Shown here one piece after another: positions 52,525 to 62,270 of a stretch of DNA of 64,000 nucleotides (position 1 is the stretch's first letter; the number at the start of each line of letters is the position of its first letter). Origin of the DNA: Pseudomonas sp. REP124 (GTDB lineage: Bacteria; Pseudomonadota; Gammaproteobacteria; Pseudomonadales; Pseudomonadaceae); contig NZ_JAIQWX010000011.1 in assembly GCF_020164475.1 (NCBI RefSeq), positions 1-64,000 of the forward strand, read 5' to 3'. The notes below the pieces were generated by a model. The model had not been told where the DNA came from and searched no databases. It saw only the letters and a list, made by a program, of their open reading frames with translations. The position numbers and the translations under genes are program-made.

Positions 52525-54948
52525 TCAGAAATCCACGGTCGCCGACAGCAAATAGGTCCGCGGCGTCGCCAGCGTCAACCCCGGTTCACTGTCATCCGAC
52601 GCCCCCGCCGAACTCCAGTAGCGCTTGTCCGCCACGTTCTCGACGTTGGCGCGCACGGTGATGGTCTTTTCGTCGACCCGGAACGCATAGCGCGCGCCCA
52701 CGTCGAAACGCTCCCACGAATCGATTTCCTTGTCGTTGGACTGATCCAGATACTGCGAGCTGGAATACATGCCGCGACTGGTCAGCGTCAGCCCTTCCAC
52801 GCTCGGCACATCCCACTCCGCGCCCAGGTTGACGTTGTACTTGGGCGTCGCCGGTGCGCGGTTGCCGTCGAAGGTGCCATTGGTGGTGTTGGTCAGTTCG
52901 CTGTCGATGTACATCACACCGCCGAGCAGACGCACGCCCTTGAGCGGTTCACCGAAAACTGTCAGCTCCACCCCATCGTTCTGACGCTTGCCATTGGGAC
53001 CGAAGACCCGCGTGGTCGCGTTGGTTTCGTAGGCGGGCTGTTTGATGCGAAACACCGCGGCCGTCACCGCAAACGGACCGGCGTCGTACTTGGCGCCGAC
53101 CTCCACCTGACGGCTGATGAACGGCGGGAAAATCTCGTCCTCGTTCACCGAGGTCGACGGCGCGATCTTGCCCTGGCTCAAGCCTTCCATGTAGTTGGCG
53201 TACAGCGACAGCTTGTCGGTGGCCTTGAACAGGATGCCGCCCGATGGCGAGAATTTTTCCTCGTCGTAAGCGGTGTCGCCTTTCACGCCGTCCGACCAGT
53301 CGTCGACCTTCACTCGTTGCCAGCGACCACCCAGGGTCAGCAGCACGCGATCATCGAAGAAACCCAGGGTATCGGACAGCGCCACGCTGCTGAAGCGGTT
53401 TTCGGTGTAGACCTTCGCATCCTGGCGCGTGGCTCGTACCGGTGTCGGCGTTTCCACGGGGTTGTAAAGGTTGCTGGGCGCTGCGGCATAACGAGCGCCG
53501 CCGTTTTCGAAGTCCATGTAGAAATAGCTGGCGGCCAGATTGACCTGATGGCTCACAGGCCCGGTGTGGAACCAGTTGCGCACCCCGGCCGTGGCCGTGC
53601 GGACATTTTCGTCGCGGGTGAAATCCCGGGGCAGGACGCTGAAATCGCCGGCATTGTTCGTGACGGAAACCGCGTGCCGGAGGAAGTCATGATTGCTTTT
53701 GCGCGCGCCGACACCGCCGTAGAGCATCACGGAATCGGTGACATCAAACTCGCCATTCACCGTGCCGAACGTATCTTCGGTCCGCGCCTTGCTCCAGGGC
53801 TGCGCGTAGTTGTGGCGCACATCGCTGGCATGGGGCACCTGCGCATTGGCGCCGACCTGCACCCTTTCCTGCGGTGCATCGGTGTCGCGCTCGGTGTGGC
53901 CGATATCGGTCGAGAGGCGCAGGCGATCACCGCGAAAATCCAGACCCAGCACGGCCATCTCGCGGTCGACGCTCTGGTGATCCCATTCGGTATCGCCCGA
54001 CTGTTTTACGCCGTTGAAACGCAGACCGAATTTGTTGTCCTCGCCGAAACGCCGGCCAACATCCACCGCACCGCCCAGCTGATTGTTGGAGGCGTAATCA
54101 CCGGTAAACGAGGTGATCGGCGCATCGGTCGCACGCTTGGCCACCACGTTGATTCCGCCGCCCACGCTGCCCCGGGGCGAGATGCCGTTGATCAGCTGGC
54201 CGGGGCCTTTGAGGATGTCGACGCGGTCGGCCATTTCCATGTCGATCGTGTAAGTCGGCAGGACGCCGTACAGACCATTGTAGGAAACATCGCTGTTGAA
54301 CAGGCTGAGCCCGCGAATGGTGAATTGCTCATAACGCCCGCCCGCCGGGTTGGTCGCGCGAACCGAAGGATCGCTGGCGATCAGGTCACCGAGAGTCCGT
54401 GCCTGCAGGTTTTCAATCGCCTCGCTGGTGTAGGTGGTCATGCTGAACGGCGTTTCCATGAAGTCCTGCGAGCCCAGCAACCCCTGGGAACCGCGGCGCG
54501 CGACCTGGCCGCCGGCATAGGGATCGCCGTGCTCGGTATCGATCGCGCCGAGAATCGAGGTCGCCCCCAATTGCAGGCTGCTGCCCATGGGCGCCGGAAT
54601 CAGGATGTACGCCTGATCGCCCACCGCCTGCAATTGCAGGCCGGAATTGTGCAACAGGCGGGCAAAGCCCTCCTCCACGCCAAAGTCACCGGACAGGCCG
54701 GCACTGCTGCGACCGCTGACCAGCGCCGGGTCGACCGACAGATTGACCCCGGCCAGGCCGGCGAATCGGGTCAGCGCATCGCTCAGGCTACCGGCGGGCA
54801 CCTGATAGCTGCGGCGAGCGGCGTCTTCGGCCCAGGCATTGCCCATGAAAAGCGGACTGGCGCTGAGGCTCAACAGCAGGCTCAGGCGTAACAGAGGACG
54901 CACAGCGGACGATGCCTGGCGCGGAGATGAAGGCTTTACTGCGGGCAT
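52525..54948 (-). CDS. TonB-dependent siderophore receptor with N-terminal signalling domain
   Basis: 807 aa. Signal peptide about 1-41 ('LLSLSASPLFMGNAWAE'), STN signalling domain (about 45-118, 'AGSLSDALTRFAGLAGVNLS'), plug with 'GSQDFMETPFSMTTYTSEAI' and 'SVGGGINVVAKRAT', then a 22-strand barrel ending in the aromatic 'YLLSATVDF'. The STN domain senses ligand and signals to the adjacent FecR, so the receptor should regulate its own synthesis. Ligand (a ferric siderophore) unknown. About 66 bases after fecR. Confidence 0.95.
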   Translation of the reverse strand: MPAVKPSSPRQASSAVRPLLRLSLLLSLSASPLFMGNAWAEDAARRSYQVPAGSLSDALTRFAGLAGVNLSVDPALVSGRSSAGLSGDFGVEEGFARLLHNSGLQLQAVGDQAYILIPAPMGSSLQLGATSILGAIDTEHGDPYAGGQVARRGSQGLLGSQDFMETPFSMTTYTSEAIENLQARTLGDLIASDPSVRATNPAGGRYEQFTIRGLSLFNSDVSYNGLYGVLPTYTIDMEMADRVDILKGPGQLINGISPRGSVGGGINVVAKRATDAPITSFTGDYASNNQLGGAVDVGRRFGEDNKFGLRFNGVKQSGDTEWDHQSVDREMAVLGLDFRGDRLRLSTDIGHTERDTDAPQERVQVGANAQVPHASDVRHNYAQPWSKARTEDTFGTVNGEFDVTDSVMLYGGVGARKSNHDFLRHAVSVTNNAGDFSVLPRDFTRDENVRTATAGVRNWFHTGPVSHQVNLAASYFYMDFENGGARYAAAPSNLYNPVETPTPVRATRQDAKVYTENRFSSVALSDTLGFFDDRVLLTLGGRWQRVKVDDWSDGVKGDTAYDEEKFSPSGGILFKATDKLSLYANYMEGLSQGKIAPSTSVNEDEIFPPFISRQVEVGAKYDAGPFAVTAAVFRIKQPAYETNATTRVFGPNGKRQNDGVELTVFGEPLKGVRLLGGVMYIDSELTNTTNGTFDGNRAPATPKYNVNLGAEWDVPSVEGLTLTSRGMYSSSQYLDQSNDKEIDSWERFDVGARYAFRVDEKTITVRANVENVADKRYWSSAGASDDSEPGLTLATPRTYLLSATVDF

Positions 54949-55014
54949 TGAAAAAGCTCTCTTGTTCGTTCAGTTGCCTTGAATGACAAGCGAGCCAAAA
55001 AAAGGGGACAGGCT

Positions 55015-55977
55015 TCAGACATTATTTTCGCGCGGCACCAACGTCACCCAATAGCGGGTGCGCATTTGCACCTCCAGCGGCAGGCTGGCCGCGAGCAGCG
55101 CGAGGACTCGGTCGGTGTCATCCACGCGGAAACTGCCGGTCACCCGCAGCGCCTCGAGCTCCGGCGACCAGCGCAGGACGCCCGGTCGGTACATATCGAG
55201 TTCGCGCAGGAAATCCCCCAGAAGCTGGTTACTGGCCATCAACACGCCCTCGCGCCAACCGGGTTGCGATACGTCAAAGGCTTCCACGGTTGACGCGCCC
55301 TTTGCCTGCAGGCCAATCCGCTCACCTGCCTTGAGCGTCAATGCCCCGCCCTGCAACGACTGCAACTGCACGACACCCTGGAACACCGAAACCCGGCAGC
55401 TGTGAGCATCCTGGCGGACACAGACTTCGCTCTGGCTGACGATCACCTGGCCGAAACGGGTCTGGATGGTCAGCGCTGAAACGCCAGGCACCTTGAGCGA
55501 GATTTCGCCCTCCACGAGCTTCAGCCGATGGTTCGGCAGATCCACATCGACGGCGCTGCCGGTGTTGAGCTGCAGCGAACTGCCGTCGGCCAGTTGCACC
55601 GTTTTGCGCTCACCTGTCGCGGTGTGCAGATCGGCACGCCAGACGTCCAGCGGCAATTGCCGGCTGATCAGCCAGGCTGCCGGCACCAGGGCCACCGCGC
55701 CGAGCGCGCGCTTGAGTACCACACGCCGCGACGGATCGGGACGGTCGAGGGTGCTCAGGGCCAACGCGGAAGGAAGATCGGAAAAACGCTGACGCAAAGC
55801 CTGCGCCTTCTGCCAGGCCTGCTCATGACTGGAATGGGTTTCGCGCCAGCGTTGCAGGTTGGCGCGATCCTGCTCGGTGGCACCACCGGATTCCAGCAAC
55901 GCCAACCATTGCGCGGCGGCGCGAACGGCCTGACGAGCGTCAGGGGCCGGACTGCTCACAGATCCACCAGCAGGCAA
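55015..55977 (-). CDS. FecR-family sigma regulator
   Basis: 320 aa. N-terminal cytoplasmic part with 'RAAAQWLALLESGGATEQDR' and the 'RWRETHSSHEQAWQKA' motif of FecR/DUF4880, one membrane helix (about 88-104, 'ALGAVALVPAAWLIS'), then the periplasmic FecR domain ('VQLADGSSLQLNTGSAVDVD'). It relays the receptor signal to the ECF sigma factor whose gene it overlaps by 22 bases. Confidence 0.93.
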   Translation of the reverse strand: MPAGGSVSSPAPDARQAVRAAAQWLALLESGGATEQDRANLQRWRETHSSHEQAWQKAQALRQRFSDLPSALALSTLDRPDPSRRVVLKRALGAVALVPAAWLISRQLPLDVWRADLHTATGERKTVQLADGSSLQLNTGSAVDVDLPNHRLKLVEGEISLKVPGVSALTIQTRFGQVIVSQSEVCVRQDAHSCRVSVFQGVVQLQSLQGGALTLKAGERIGLQAKGASTVEAFDVSQPGWREGVLMASNQLLGDFLRELDMYRPGVLRWSPELEALRVTGSFRVDDTDRVLALLAASLPLEVQMRTRYWVTLVPRENNV

Positions 55978-56465
55978 TGCTCGTAGGCTTGCGCCATGTA
56001 GCGCTTGATCGTGCGTTCGGACACCTGCAGGCGTTCGGCGATCTGTTGATAGCTCAGGCCTTCGAGCTGGCTCCAGAGAAACGCCCGGCGCACTGCTCTC
56101 GGCAATCCGTCGAGCAATTCATCCAGGGCTTGCAGGGTTTCCAGCAGTATCCAGCGCTGCTCGGGGGATGGCACGCAGTCCTCGGGAAGCGAGGCCAGGG
56201 CTTCGAGATAGGCCTGTTCCAGGCTGCGGCGTTTATAGAAGTTGCTCAGCAGGCGTTTGCCTACGGTCAGCAGATAGGCACGGGGCTCATGCAGATCAGC
56301 GATGCATTGGGAGCTGGCGAGCAAGCGCAGGAAGGTGTCCTGGCTGAGGTCCGCCGCATCGCATGCATTGCCCATGCGTCGACGCAGCCAGTTTTCCAGC
56401 CAGCCACGGTGATCGCGGTACAGATCGTGGAGGGTTTGCTCCTTCGGCATCGCTGCATCACTCAT
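55956..56465 (-). CDS. ECF sigma-70 factor, FecI/PvdS type
   Basis: 169 aa. Region 2 ('DAADLSQDTFLRLLASSQC', 'EPRAYLLTVGKRLLSNFYKR') and region 4 ('RRAFLWSQLEGLSYQQIAER', 'LQVSERTIKRYMAQAYEHC'). Iron-starvation sigma factor. It is the first gene of the sigma-antisigma-receptor unit and has a good Fur box upstream. Confidence 0.95.
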   Translation of the reverse strand: MSDAAMPKEQTLHDLYRDHRGWLENWLRRRMGNACDAADLSQDTFLRLLASSQCIADLHEPRAYLLTVGKRLLSNFYKRRSLEQAYLEALASLPEDCVPSPEQRWILLETLQALDELLDGLPRAVRRAFLWSQLEGLSYQQIAERLQVSERTIKRYMAQAYEHCLLVDL

Positions 56466-56493
56466 CTTTTCTAACCCTGTGCCAGGAGCTGTA

Positions 56494-56512
56494 AATGAGA
56501 GTGATTCTAATT
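56494..56512. promoter_or_regulatory. Fur box
   Basis: AATGAGAGTGATTCTAATT matches the 19-base consensus AATGATAATNATTATCATT at 15 of 18 informative positions. It lies 29 bases upstream of the ECF sigma ATG. Iron repression of the sigma-FecR-receptor unit is inferred. Confidence 0.8.
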
Positions 56513-56604
56513 AATATCGCAGCGGCGAACCAAGCGCTTTGTGTGGCGGATGCGCAGAAAGATTTTTTGGGGTTGGATCAGGCGGAGGGGAAATCCGAAT
56601 TGCA

Positions 56605-56637
56605 AAAACAAAAAACCCCGGTCTTTCGACCAGGGTC
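56605..56637 (-). terminator. Terminator of the tRNA operon
   Basis: ACCCCGGTC (56615-56623) pairs with GACCAGGGT (56628-56636), one mismatch, followed on the minus strand by TTTTTTGTTTTTG. Confidence 0.85.
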
Positions 56638-56713
56638 TTTGCTATCGATCCGAATCAAGCGCTGATGGCTTTCTTCGTAGCTTCAAGGCGTTCAGTGGTC
56701 CTTGAGGCAGATA

Positions 56714-56790
56714 TGGCGCAGCGGACGGGACTCGAACCCGCGACCCCCGGCGTGACAGGCCGGTATTCTAACCGACTGAACTACCGCTGC
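56714..56790 (-). tRNA. tRNA-Asp(GTC)
   Basis: 77 nt. Acceptor GCAGCGG/CCGCTGC, anticodon loop CTGTCAC between CCGGC and GCCGG (GTC), T-arm GGTTCGAGTCC, CCA encoded. Distal gene of the Val-Asp-Asp transcript and nearly identical to the copy at 56883. Confidence 0.98.
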
Positions 56791-56882
56791 GTATCGCTGT
56801 GGACTTGCGTCCAGGTAACTCGTTTGATCGAAAGCTTCGGTGCTTTTCAATCGCGAACCGGAATCAACCGATTCGTAAAATA

Positions 56883-56959
56883 TGGCGCAGCGGACGGGAC
56901 TCGAACCCGCGACCCCCGGCGTGACAGGCCGGTATTCTAACCGACTGAACTACCGCTGC
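56883..56959 (-). tRNA. tRNA-Asp(GTC), second copy
   Basis: 77 nt, identical in sequence to the copy at 56714-56790; same operon, separated from it by 92 bases. Confidence 0.98.
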
Positions 56960-57012
56960 GCGTCGGTGGAGGCTTTTCAGCTTCCATCTTGCTTTCGCAA
57001 GACTCTCGGGAG

Positions 57013-57088
57013 TGGTGGGTGATGACGGGATCGAACCGCCGACATTCTGCTTGTAAGGCAGACGCTCTCCCAGCTGAGCTAATCACCC
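57013..57088 (-). tRNA. tRNA-Val(TAC)
   Basis: 76 nt. Acceptor GGGTGAT/ATCACCC, anticodon loop CTTACAA between TCTGC and GCAGA (TAC), T-arm GGTTCGATCCC, CCA encoded. First gene of the operon. Confidence 0.98.
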
Positions 57089-57110
57089 GTTTGCATCTCC
57101 GAGGCCGCGA

Positions 57111-57139
57111 AATTTACGCAGGTAGCGAACCTAAGTCAA
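57111..57139 (-). promoter_or_regulatory. Sigma-70 promoter of the tRNA-Val-Asp-Asp operon
   Basis: On the minus strand: TTGACT (57139-57134), exactly 17 bases, TAAATT (57116-57111), followed by a G+C-rich discriminator, as in stable-RNA promoters under stringent control. It lies 23 bases upstream of tRNA-Val. Confidence 0.85.
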
Positions 57140-57198
57140 TAGCAGGATTGAAGTTTTTCTAAAAAAGACAAAAACACGTCATTTGCAGATGGACCGCT

Positions 57199-57290
57199 TT
57201 CGCGAGCAAGCCCGCTCCCACAGGGTTCCGCGCTGAGCATCAGTTCCAGGCTCGACGCAAATCAACTGTGGGAGCGGGCTTGCTCGCGAA
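57199..57290. repeat. Paired REP sequences (inverted)
   Basis: TTCGCGAGCAAGCCCGCTCC... (57199-57223) and its perfect reverse complement (57266-57290), 25 bases each, 42 apart. Lies just after the SDR stop. Confidence 0.95.
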
Positions 57291-57323
57291 GACGGCGGCA
57301 CATTCAACATCAATGCCGGGTGC

Positions 57324-58097
57324 TTATTCGCTGTAAATCATCTTCTTGGACATGCCACCGTCCACCACAAATTCCTGCCCCGTGACGAACCCGGCATTCT
57401 TCGACAGCAGCCACGCCACCATCGACGCGACATCCTCGACCGTCCCTACCCTGCCCGCCGGATGCTGGGCATGATCGGCATCGGTCAGCGGTTCGGCGCG
57501 GCGCACCGAGGGATCGCGAGTATCGATCCAGCCCGGGCTCACGGCATTGACGCGAATCTCCGGCCCCAGACTGATGGCCAGCGCGTGAGTCAGGGCCAGC
57601 AGGCCGCCCTTGCTCGCCGCATACGCCTCGGTGTCGGGTTCAGACTGCATGGCGCGGGTCGAGGCCAGGTTGACGATCGCCCCGCTATGAGCCCGCAGGT
57701 ACGGCGCACAGTGCTTGGCCAACAGCATCGGCCCGCTGAGATTGACCGCCAGCACCCGATTCCAGTAATCCAGATCGAGGCTTTCCAGGGTGATGTTGTG
57801 CGGATCGGCCACGGCCGCGTTGCACACCAGCGCATCCAGGCGCCCGAACTGGCCGAGCACTTCGGCGACACCCAACGCCACCTGCCCTTCGTTCGCGACG
57901 TCCATGGCGATGAACCAGGCGTTTTCGCCCAGCACCTTCGCCACTTTCGAACCGCGCGCCCGGTCCAGGTCCGTCAACACGACCTGCCAGCCTTCGCTGA
58001 TCAGCCATGCGGCGATGCCCAGACCGATGCCCCGCGCAGCGCCGGTGACCAGCGCTACGCGTCCATTGGTGCTGGCCGATGCAGACAGTTCGATCAC
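57324..58097 (-). CDS. SDR family oxidoreductase
   Basis: 257 aa. NAD(P)-binding '[19 protein letters not shown]', 'CNAAVADP', and the catalytic Ser-Tyr-Lys region '[11 protein letters not shown]...EAYAASKGG' are present, with '[11 protein letters not shown]'. Substrate unknown. The ATG overlaps the metZ stop by four bases, so it is made with MetZ, but a link to methionine synthesis is not evident. Confidence 0.9.
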   Translation of the reverse strand: MIELSASASTNGRVALVTGAARGIGLGIAAWLISEGWQVVLTDLDRARGSKVAKVLGENAWFIAMDVANEGQVALGVAEVLGQFGRLDALVCNAAVADPHNITLESLDLDYWNRVLAVNLSGPMLLAKHCAPYLRAHSGAIVNLASTRAMQSEPDTEAYAASKGGLLALTHALAISLGPEIRVNAVSPGWIDTRDPSVRRAEPLTDADHAQHPAGRVGTVEDVASMVAWLLSKNAGFVTGQEFVVDGGMSKKMIYSE

Positions 58098-59305
58098 AAT
58101 GCCGCCAGGCCGCGCGACAGGTCGGCTTGCAGATCCGCCACGTCTTCCAGGCCCACCGCGATACGGATCAGGCTGTCACGAATGCCCGCTGCTTCACGTT
58201 CTTGCGGCGCCAGACGGCCGTGGGAGGTGGTGCTCGGGTGGGTGATGGTGGTCTTGCTGTCGCCCAGGTTGGCGGTGATCGAAATCAGTCGGGTTGCATC
58301 GATGAAGCGCCAGGCGCCCTCTTTGCCGCCCTTGACCTCGAAACTCACCACCGCGCCGAAACCTTTCTGCTGACGCAGCGCCAGTTCGTGCTGCGGATGG
58401 CTCTTGAGACCGGCGTAGTGAACCTTCTCGATGCCATCCTGCTGCTCCAGCCACTCGGCCAGCTCCTGGGCGTTGGCGCAGTGCGCCTTCATCCGCAGGT
58501 TCAGAGTTTCCAGGCCCTTGAGGAAGATCCAGGCGTTGAACGGGCTCAAGGTCGGACCGGCGGTCCGCAGGAAGCCGACCACCTCTTTCATTTGCTCGCC
58601 GCGACCGGCAACCACACCGCCCATGCAGCGACCCTGGCCGTCGATGAACTTGGTGGCCGAATGCACGACAATGTCCGCGCCCAGCTTCAGCGGCTGTTGC
58701 AGCGCCGGGGTGCAGAAGCAGTTGTCGACCACCAGCATCGCGCCCTTGGCGTGGGCGATTTTCGAAAGCTCGGCGATGTCCACCAGCTCGGCCAGCGGGT
58801 TGGAGGGCGATTCGACGAACAGCAGTTTGGTGTTCGGCTTGATCGCCGCGTCCCAGCCGGACAGGTCCGCCAGAGCCACGTAATCGACTTCCACGCCAAA
58901 ACGCTTGAAGTACTTCTCGAACAGGCTGATGGTCGAGCCGAACACACTGCGTGAAACCAATACGTGGTCGCCGGCACTGCACAGGCTCATCACTACCGCC
59001 ATGATTGCCGCCATACCGGTGGCCGTGGCCACCGCTTGCTCGGCACCTTCCAGCGCGGCAATACGTTCTTCGAACGCCCGCACGGTCGGGTTGGTGTAGC
59101 GCGAGTAAACGTTGCCCGGCACTTCGCCGGCAAAACGCGCGGCCGCGTCGCCAGCGGTGCGGAATACATAACTTGAGGTGAAGAACATCGGATCACCGTG
59201 TTCGCCTTCCGGCGTACGGTGCTGACCGGCACGTACGGCCAGGGTATCGAACGCTACACCTTCGAGGTCGCTGTCCAACCGACCCGCATCCCATTCCTGA
59301 CTCAT
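58094..59305 (-). CDS. metZ: O-succinylhomoserine sulfhydrylase
   Basis: 403 aa PLP enzyme of the Cys/Met metabolism family. '[17 protein letters not shown]' has the Schiff-base Lys; '[18 protein letters not shown]' and '[17 protein letters not shown]' are family marks. It makes homocysteine from O-succinylhomoserine and sulfide, the direct route of pseudomonads. The purF-metZ order is a Pseudomonas hallmark. ATG 59305 follows AAGGAG. Confidence 0.95.
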   Translation of the reverse strand: MSQEWDAGRLDSDLEGVAFDTLAVRAGQHRTPEGEHGDPMFFTSSYVFRTAGDAAARFAGEVPGNVYSRYTNPTVRAFEERIAALEGAEQAVATATGMAAIMAVVMSLCSAGDHVLVSRSVFGSTISLFEKYFKRFGVEVDYVALADLSGWDAAIKPNTKLLFVESPSNPLAELVDIAELSKIAHAKGAMLVVDNCFCTPALQQPLKLGADIVVHSATKFIDGQGRCMGGVVAGRGEQMKEVVGFLRTAGPTLSPFNAWIFLKGLETLNLRMKAHCANAQELAEWLEQQDGIEKVHYAGLKSHPQHELALRQQKGFGAVVSFEVKGGKEGAWRFIDATRLISITANLGDSKTTITHPSTTSHGRLAPQEREAAGIRDSLIRIAVGLEDVADLQADLSRGLAAL

Positions 59306-59340
59306 GCTGTGACTCCTTGCCCTGTTCTTTGGAGATAGAT

Positions 59341-59365
59341 ACAAAACCGGCCCCTCAGGGCCGGT
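59341..59365 (-). terminator. Terminator after purF
   Basis: ACCGGCCC (59346-59353) pairs with GGGCCGGT (59358-59365) across a 4-base loop, with TTTTG after it on the minus strand. It lies between purF and metZ, so metZ may also have its own promoter. Confidence 0.8.
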
Positions 59366-59371
59366 ATTAAC

Positions 59372-60877
59372 TCAGTTGTTGTACAGATCGATGATCGCGC
59401 TGACCGCCTGGGTCTTGACCTTCGAGGCATCGTTACGCGCCTGCTCGATCTTGTTCAGGTAAGCCTCGTCGACGTCGCCGGTCACGTACTGGCCGTCGAA
59501 CACCGCGCAATCGAACTTGTCGATCTTGATCTTGCCGCCGCCGACCGCTTCGATCAAGTCAGGCAGATCCTGATAGACCAGCCAGTCGGCGCCGATCAGG
59601 TCGGCCACGTCCTGGGTCGAACGGTTGTGCGCGATCAACTCGTGGGCGCTCGGCATGTCGATGCCGTAGACGTTCGGGAAGCGCACGGCAGGTGCCGCGG
59701 AGCAGAAGTAAACGTTCTTCGCGCCGGCTTCACGGGCCATCTGGATGATCTGCTTGCAGGTGGTGCCGCGAACGATGGAGTCGTCCACCAGCATCACGTT
59801 CTTGCCGCGGAATTCCAGTTCGATCGCGTTGAGCTTCTGGCGTACGGATTTTTTCCGTGCGGCCTGGCCCGGCATGATGAAGGTACGGCCGATGTAGCGG
59901 TTCTTCACGAAGCCTTCGCGGAATTTCACGCCCAGGTGGTTCGCCAGCTCCAGGGCCGCGGTGCGGCTGGTGTCCGGGATCGGAATGACCACGTCGATAT
60001 CGTGATCAGGACGCTCGCGCTGGATCTTCTCGGCAAGTTTCTCGCCCATGCGCAGACGGGCCTTGTACACCGACACGCCGTCGATGATCGAGTCCGGACG
60101 TGCCAGGTAGACGTGTTCGAAGATGCATGGGGTCAGGGACGGGTTGGTCGCGCACTGACGGGTGTGCAGCTTGCCATCTTCAGTGATGTAGACCGCTTCG
60201 CCCGGAGCCAGGTCGCGAATCAGGGTGAAGCCGAGCACGTCCAGGGAAACGCTTTCGGACGCAATCATGTACTCGACGCCTTCGTCGGTGTGACGCTGGC
60301 CGAACACGATCGGGCGGATGCCGTGCGGGTCGCGGAAACCGACGATGCCGTAGCCGGTGATCATCGCAACGACCGCGTAGCCACCGACGCAGCGGTTGTG
60401 CACGTCGGTCACGGCGGCGAACACGTCTTCTTCGGTTGGCTGCAACTTGCCGCGCTGGGCCAGTTCGTGGGCGAACACGTTGAGCAGCACTTCCGAGTCG
60501 GAACTGGTGTTGACGTGGCGCAGGTCGGATTCGTAAATCTCCTTGGCCAACTGTTCAACGTTGGTCAGGTTGCCGTTGTGCGCCAGGGTGATGCCGTAAG
60601 GCGAGTTGACGTAAAACGGTTGAGCTTCGGCCGAAGTCGAGCTGCCCGCGGTTGGGTAGCGCACGTGGCCGATGCCCATGTGGCCGACCAGGCGCTGCAT
60701 GTGACGCTGCTGGAACACGTCACGCACCAGGCCATTATCCTTGCGCAGGAATAACCGGCCGTCATGGCTGGTCACGATACCGGCAGCGTCCTGGCCGCGG
60801 TGCTGGAGGACGGTTAGCGCGTCATACAGCGCCTGATTGACGTTCGACTTACCGACGATACCGACGATGCCACACAT
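59372..60877 (-). CDS. purF: Amidophosphoribosyltransferase
   Basis: 501 aa. After Met removal, Cys1 in '[20 protein letters not shown]' is the glutaminase nucleophile; the C-terminal phosphoribosyltransferase has the PRPP motif '[17 protein letters not shown]'. First step of purine synthesis. The start is set by Cys1; a TTG three codons upstream is ignored. Confidence 0.98.
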   Translation of the reverse strand: MCGIVGIVGKSNVNQALYDALTVLQHRGQDAAGIVTSHDGRLFLRKDNGLVRDVFQQRHMQRLVGHMGIGHVRYPTAGSSTSAEAQPFYVNSPYGITLAHNGNLTNVEQLAKEIYESDLRHVNTSSDSEVLLNVFAHELAQRGKLQPTEEDVFAAVTDVHNRCVGGYAVVAMITGYGIVGFRDPHGIRPIVFGQRHTDEGVEYMIASESVSLDVLGFTLIRDLAPGEAVYITEDGKLHTRQCATNPSLTPCIFEHVYLARPDSIIDGVSVYKARLRMGEKLAEKIQRERPDHDIDVVIPIPDTSRTAALELANHLGVKFREGFVKNRYIGRTFIMPGQAARKKSVRQKLNAIELEFRGKNVMLVDDSIVRGTTCKQIIQMAREAGAKNVYFCSAAPAVRFPNVYGIDMPSAHELIAHNRSTQDVADLIGADWLVYQDLPDLIEAVGGGKIKIDKFDCAVFDGQYVTGDVDEAYLNKIEQARNDASKVKTQAVSAIIDLYNN

Positions 60878-60918
60878 GCGACGCAACCCCTACTTAATGG
60901 ATCTGAACTGAACAACAC

Positions 60919-61479
60919 TCACTGAGGCGTTTTGACCGTCGGCAAGAGTTGCTCCTTGAACGGAATATCAGCGGGTACGCTGATTCCGCTGGCAAGCCAC
61001 TGACTGCTCCACCCGAGGATCAGGTTTTTGGACCAGTCTGCGACCAATAGAAACTTTGGAACGAGCTGGGATTGAATCCACCACTCGTCATGCTGGACCG
61101 GACCCAGGCTCAAGAGCCCGACCGCCACGACCACCAGCAAGCCGCCACGTGCGGCGCCGAAGGCCATGCCGAGGAATCGATCGGTCCCGGATAGCCCGGT
61201 GACGCGTACCAATTCGCCGATCAGATAATTGATCATTGCGCCTACCACAAGGGTGGCGACAAACATGATGGCGCAGCCCGCGATCACGCGAGCCGAAGGT
61301 GTCTGGATATAACCGCCGAGGTACTCGGACAATGAGCCACCGAACATCCAGGCTACGACTCCTGCGATGATCCAGGTCACCAGCGACAGTGCTTCTTTGA
61401 CGAAGCCGCGGCTCAGACTGATCAATGCGGAGATGGCGACGATTGCAACGATCGCCCAGTCAACCCAGGTAAATGGCAC
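60919..61479 (-). CDS. cvpA: CvpA family protein
   Basis: 186 aa with four predicted membrane helices ('VDWAIVAIVAISALISLSRG', 'VIAGCAIMFVATLVVGAMIN'). CvpA (colicin V production) lies before purF in most gammaproteobacteria; its exact role is unclear. Confidence 0.94.
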   Translation of the reverse strand: MPFTWVDWAIVAIVAISALISLSRGFVKEALSLVTWIIAGVVAWMFGGSLSEYLGGYIQTPSARVIAGCAIMFVATLVVGAMINYLIGELVRVTGLSGTDRFLGMAFGAARGGLLVVVAVGLLSLGPVQHDEWWIQSQLVPKFLLVADWSKNLILGWSSQWLASGISVPADIPFKEQLLPTVKTPQ

Positions 61480-61577
61480 AGTGCAGCCTACAGACGGATA
61501 AGGCGGCGCATTTTAGCAGAGCCCATGCTGATCGGTAAGCTGCGATTGTCAGTGCATTTCAAATCGTTGCGATAGAT

Positions 61578-62270
61578 TTAGCCACGCTCTGGCTGAAAGC
61601 GCACCACAAAACCCTTGAGATTCTGCTGGCGGTTGAGCAAGTCACGCAGACGATCGGCCTCGGCACGCTCGATCAGCGGCCCCACGAACACCCGGTTCTT
61701 GCCGTCGGCAGAACGAATGTAGGCGTTGTAACCCTGGCTGCGCAGGGTTTTCTGCAGCTTTTCCGCACTTTCGCGATTGGACAGGCTGGCCAGTTGCACC
61801 GACCAGCTGACCGACAGGCCATTGGCGTCGACGCGGCTTTGCGTGGTGTCCGGTTTGCCCGGCGCTGCGGTGATGGGCTGGGAAGGTGCTGTCGCAGGCT
61901 TGGCAGCCAGTGCAGGGACAGGAGCCGGAGCAGGCGGCGGCGTGACCGGTTTGGCGACAGGTGCCGGGGCCGGTGTGGGAACCGGGGTCGTAGGCACGAT
62001 CGGAGCAGACGGCGCAGCCGGAACGTCCTGAGCGATGTCTTCATCGCTCGGAACCGGTTCCTGAGGCAGGGCTTGCGGTTCAGGCACCACCACGGGCTGG
62101 ACCTGCACCTGCGCCATGGCAGGCGCCTGCGGCGCAGCCGGGGCTTCGACCGTCACGTGACGCTGTTCATCCTGACGGGAAAACAGCATCGGCAGGAAAA
62201 TCACCGCCAGCGCCACCAGGACCAGAGCGCCGACCATGCGCTGTTTGTAGGCTTTATCCAGCAATGCCAT
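61578..62270 (-). CDS. SPOR-domain protein (DedD-like)
   Basis: 230 aa. One N-terminal membrane helix ('MVGALVLVALAVIFLPMLFS'), a long Pro/Ala-rich periplasmic linker, and a C-terminal SPOR domain ('WSVQLASLSNRESAEKLQKT', 'YIRSADGKNRVFVGPLIERA'). Binds septal peptidoglycan. Usual position between folC and cvpA. ATG 62270 gives the normal anchor; it overlaps folC's end by 17 bases. Confidence 0.93.
   Translation of the reverse strand: MALLDKAYKQRMVGALVLVALAVIFLPMLFSRQDEQRHVTVEAPAAPQAPAMAQVQVQPVVVPEPQALPQEPVPSDEDIAQDVPAAPSAPIVPTTPVPTPAPAPVAKPVTPPPAPAPVPALAAKPATAPSQPITAAPGKPDTTQSRVDANGLSVSWSVQLASLSNRESAEKLQKTLRSQGYNAYIRSADGKNRVFVGPLIERAEADRLRDLLNRQQNLKGFVVRFQPERG

Noticed and set aside
52252..54891. 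879-codon open frame opposite the TonB receptor, + strand
   Set aside because: Antisense shadow of a long conserved gene; no recognisable domain or ribosome site.
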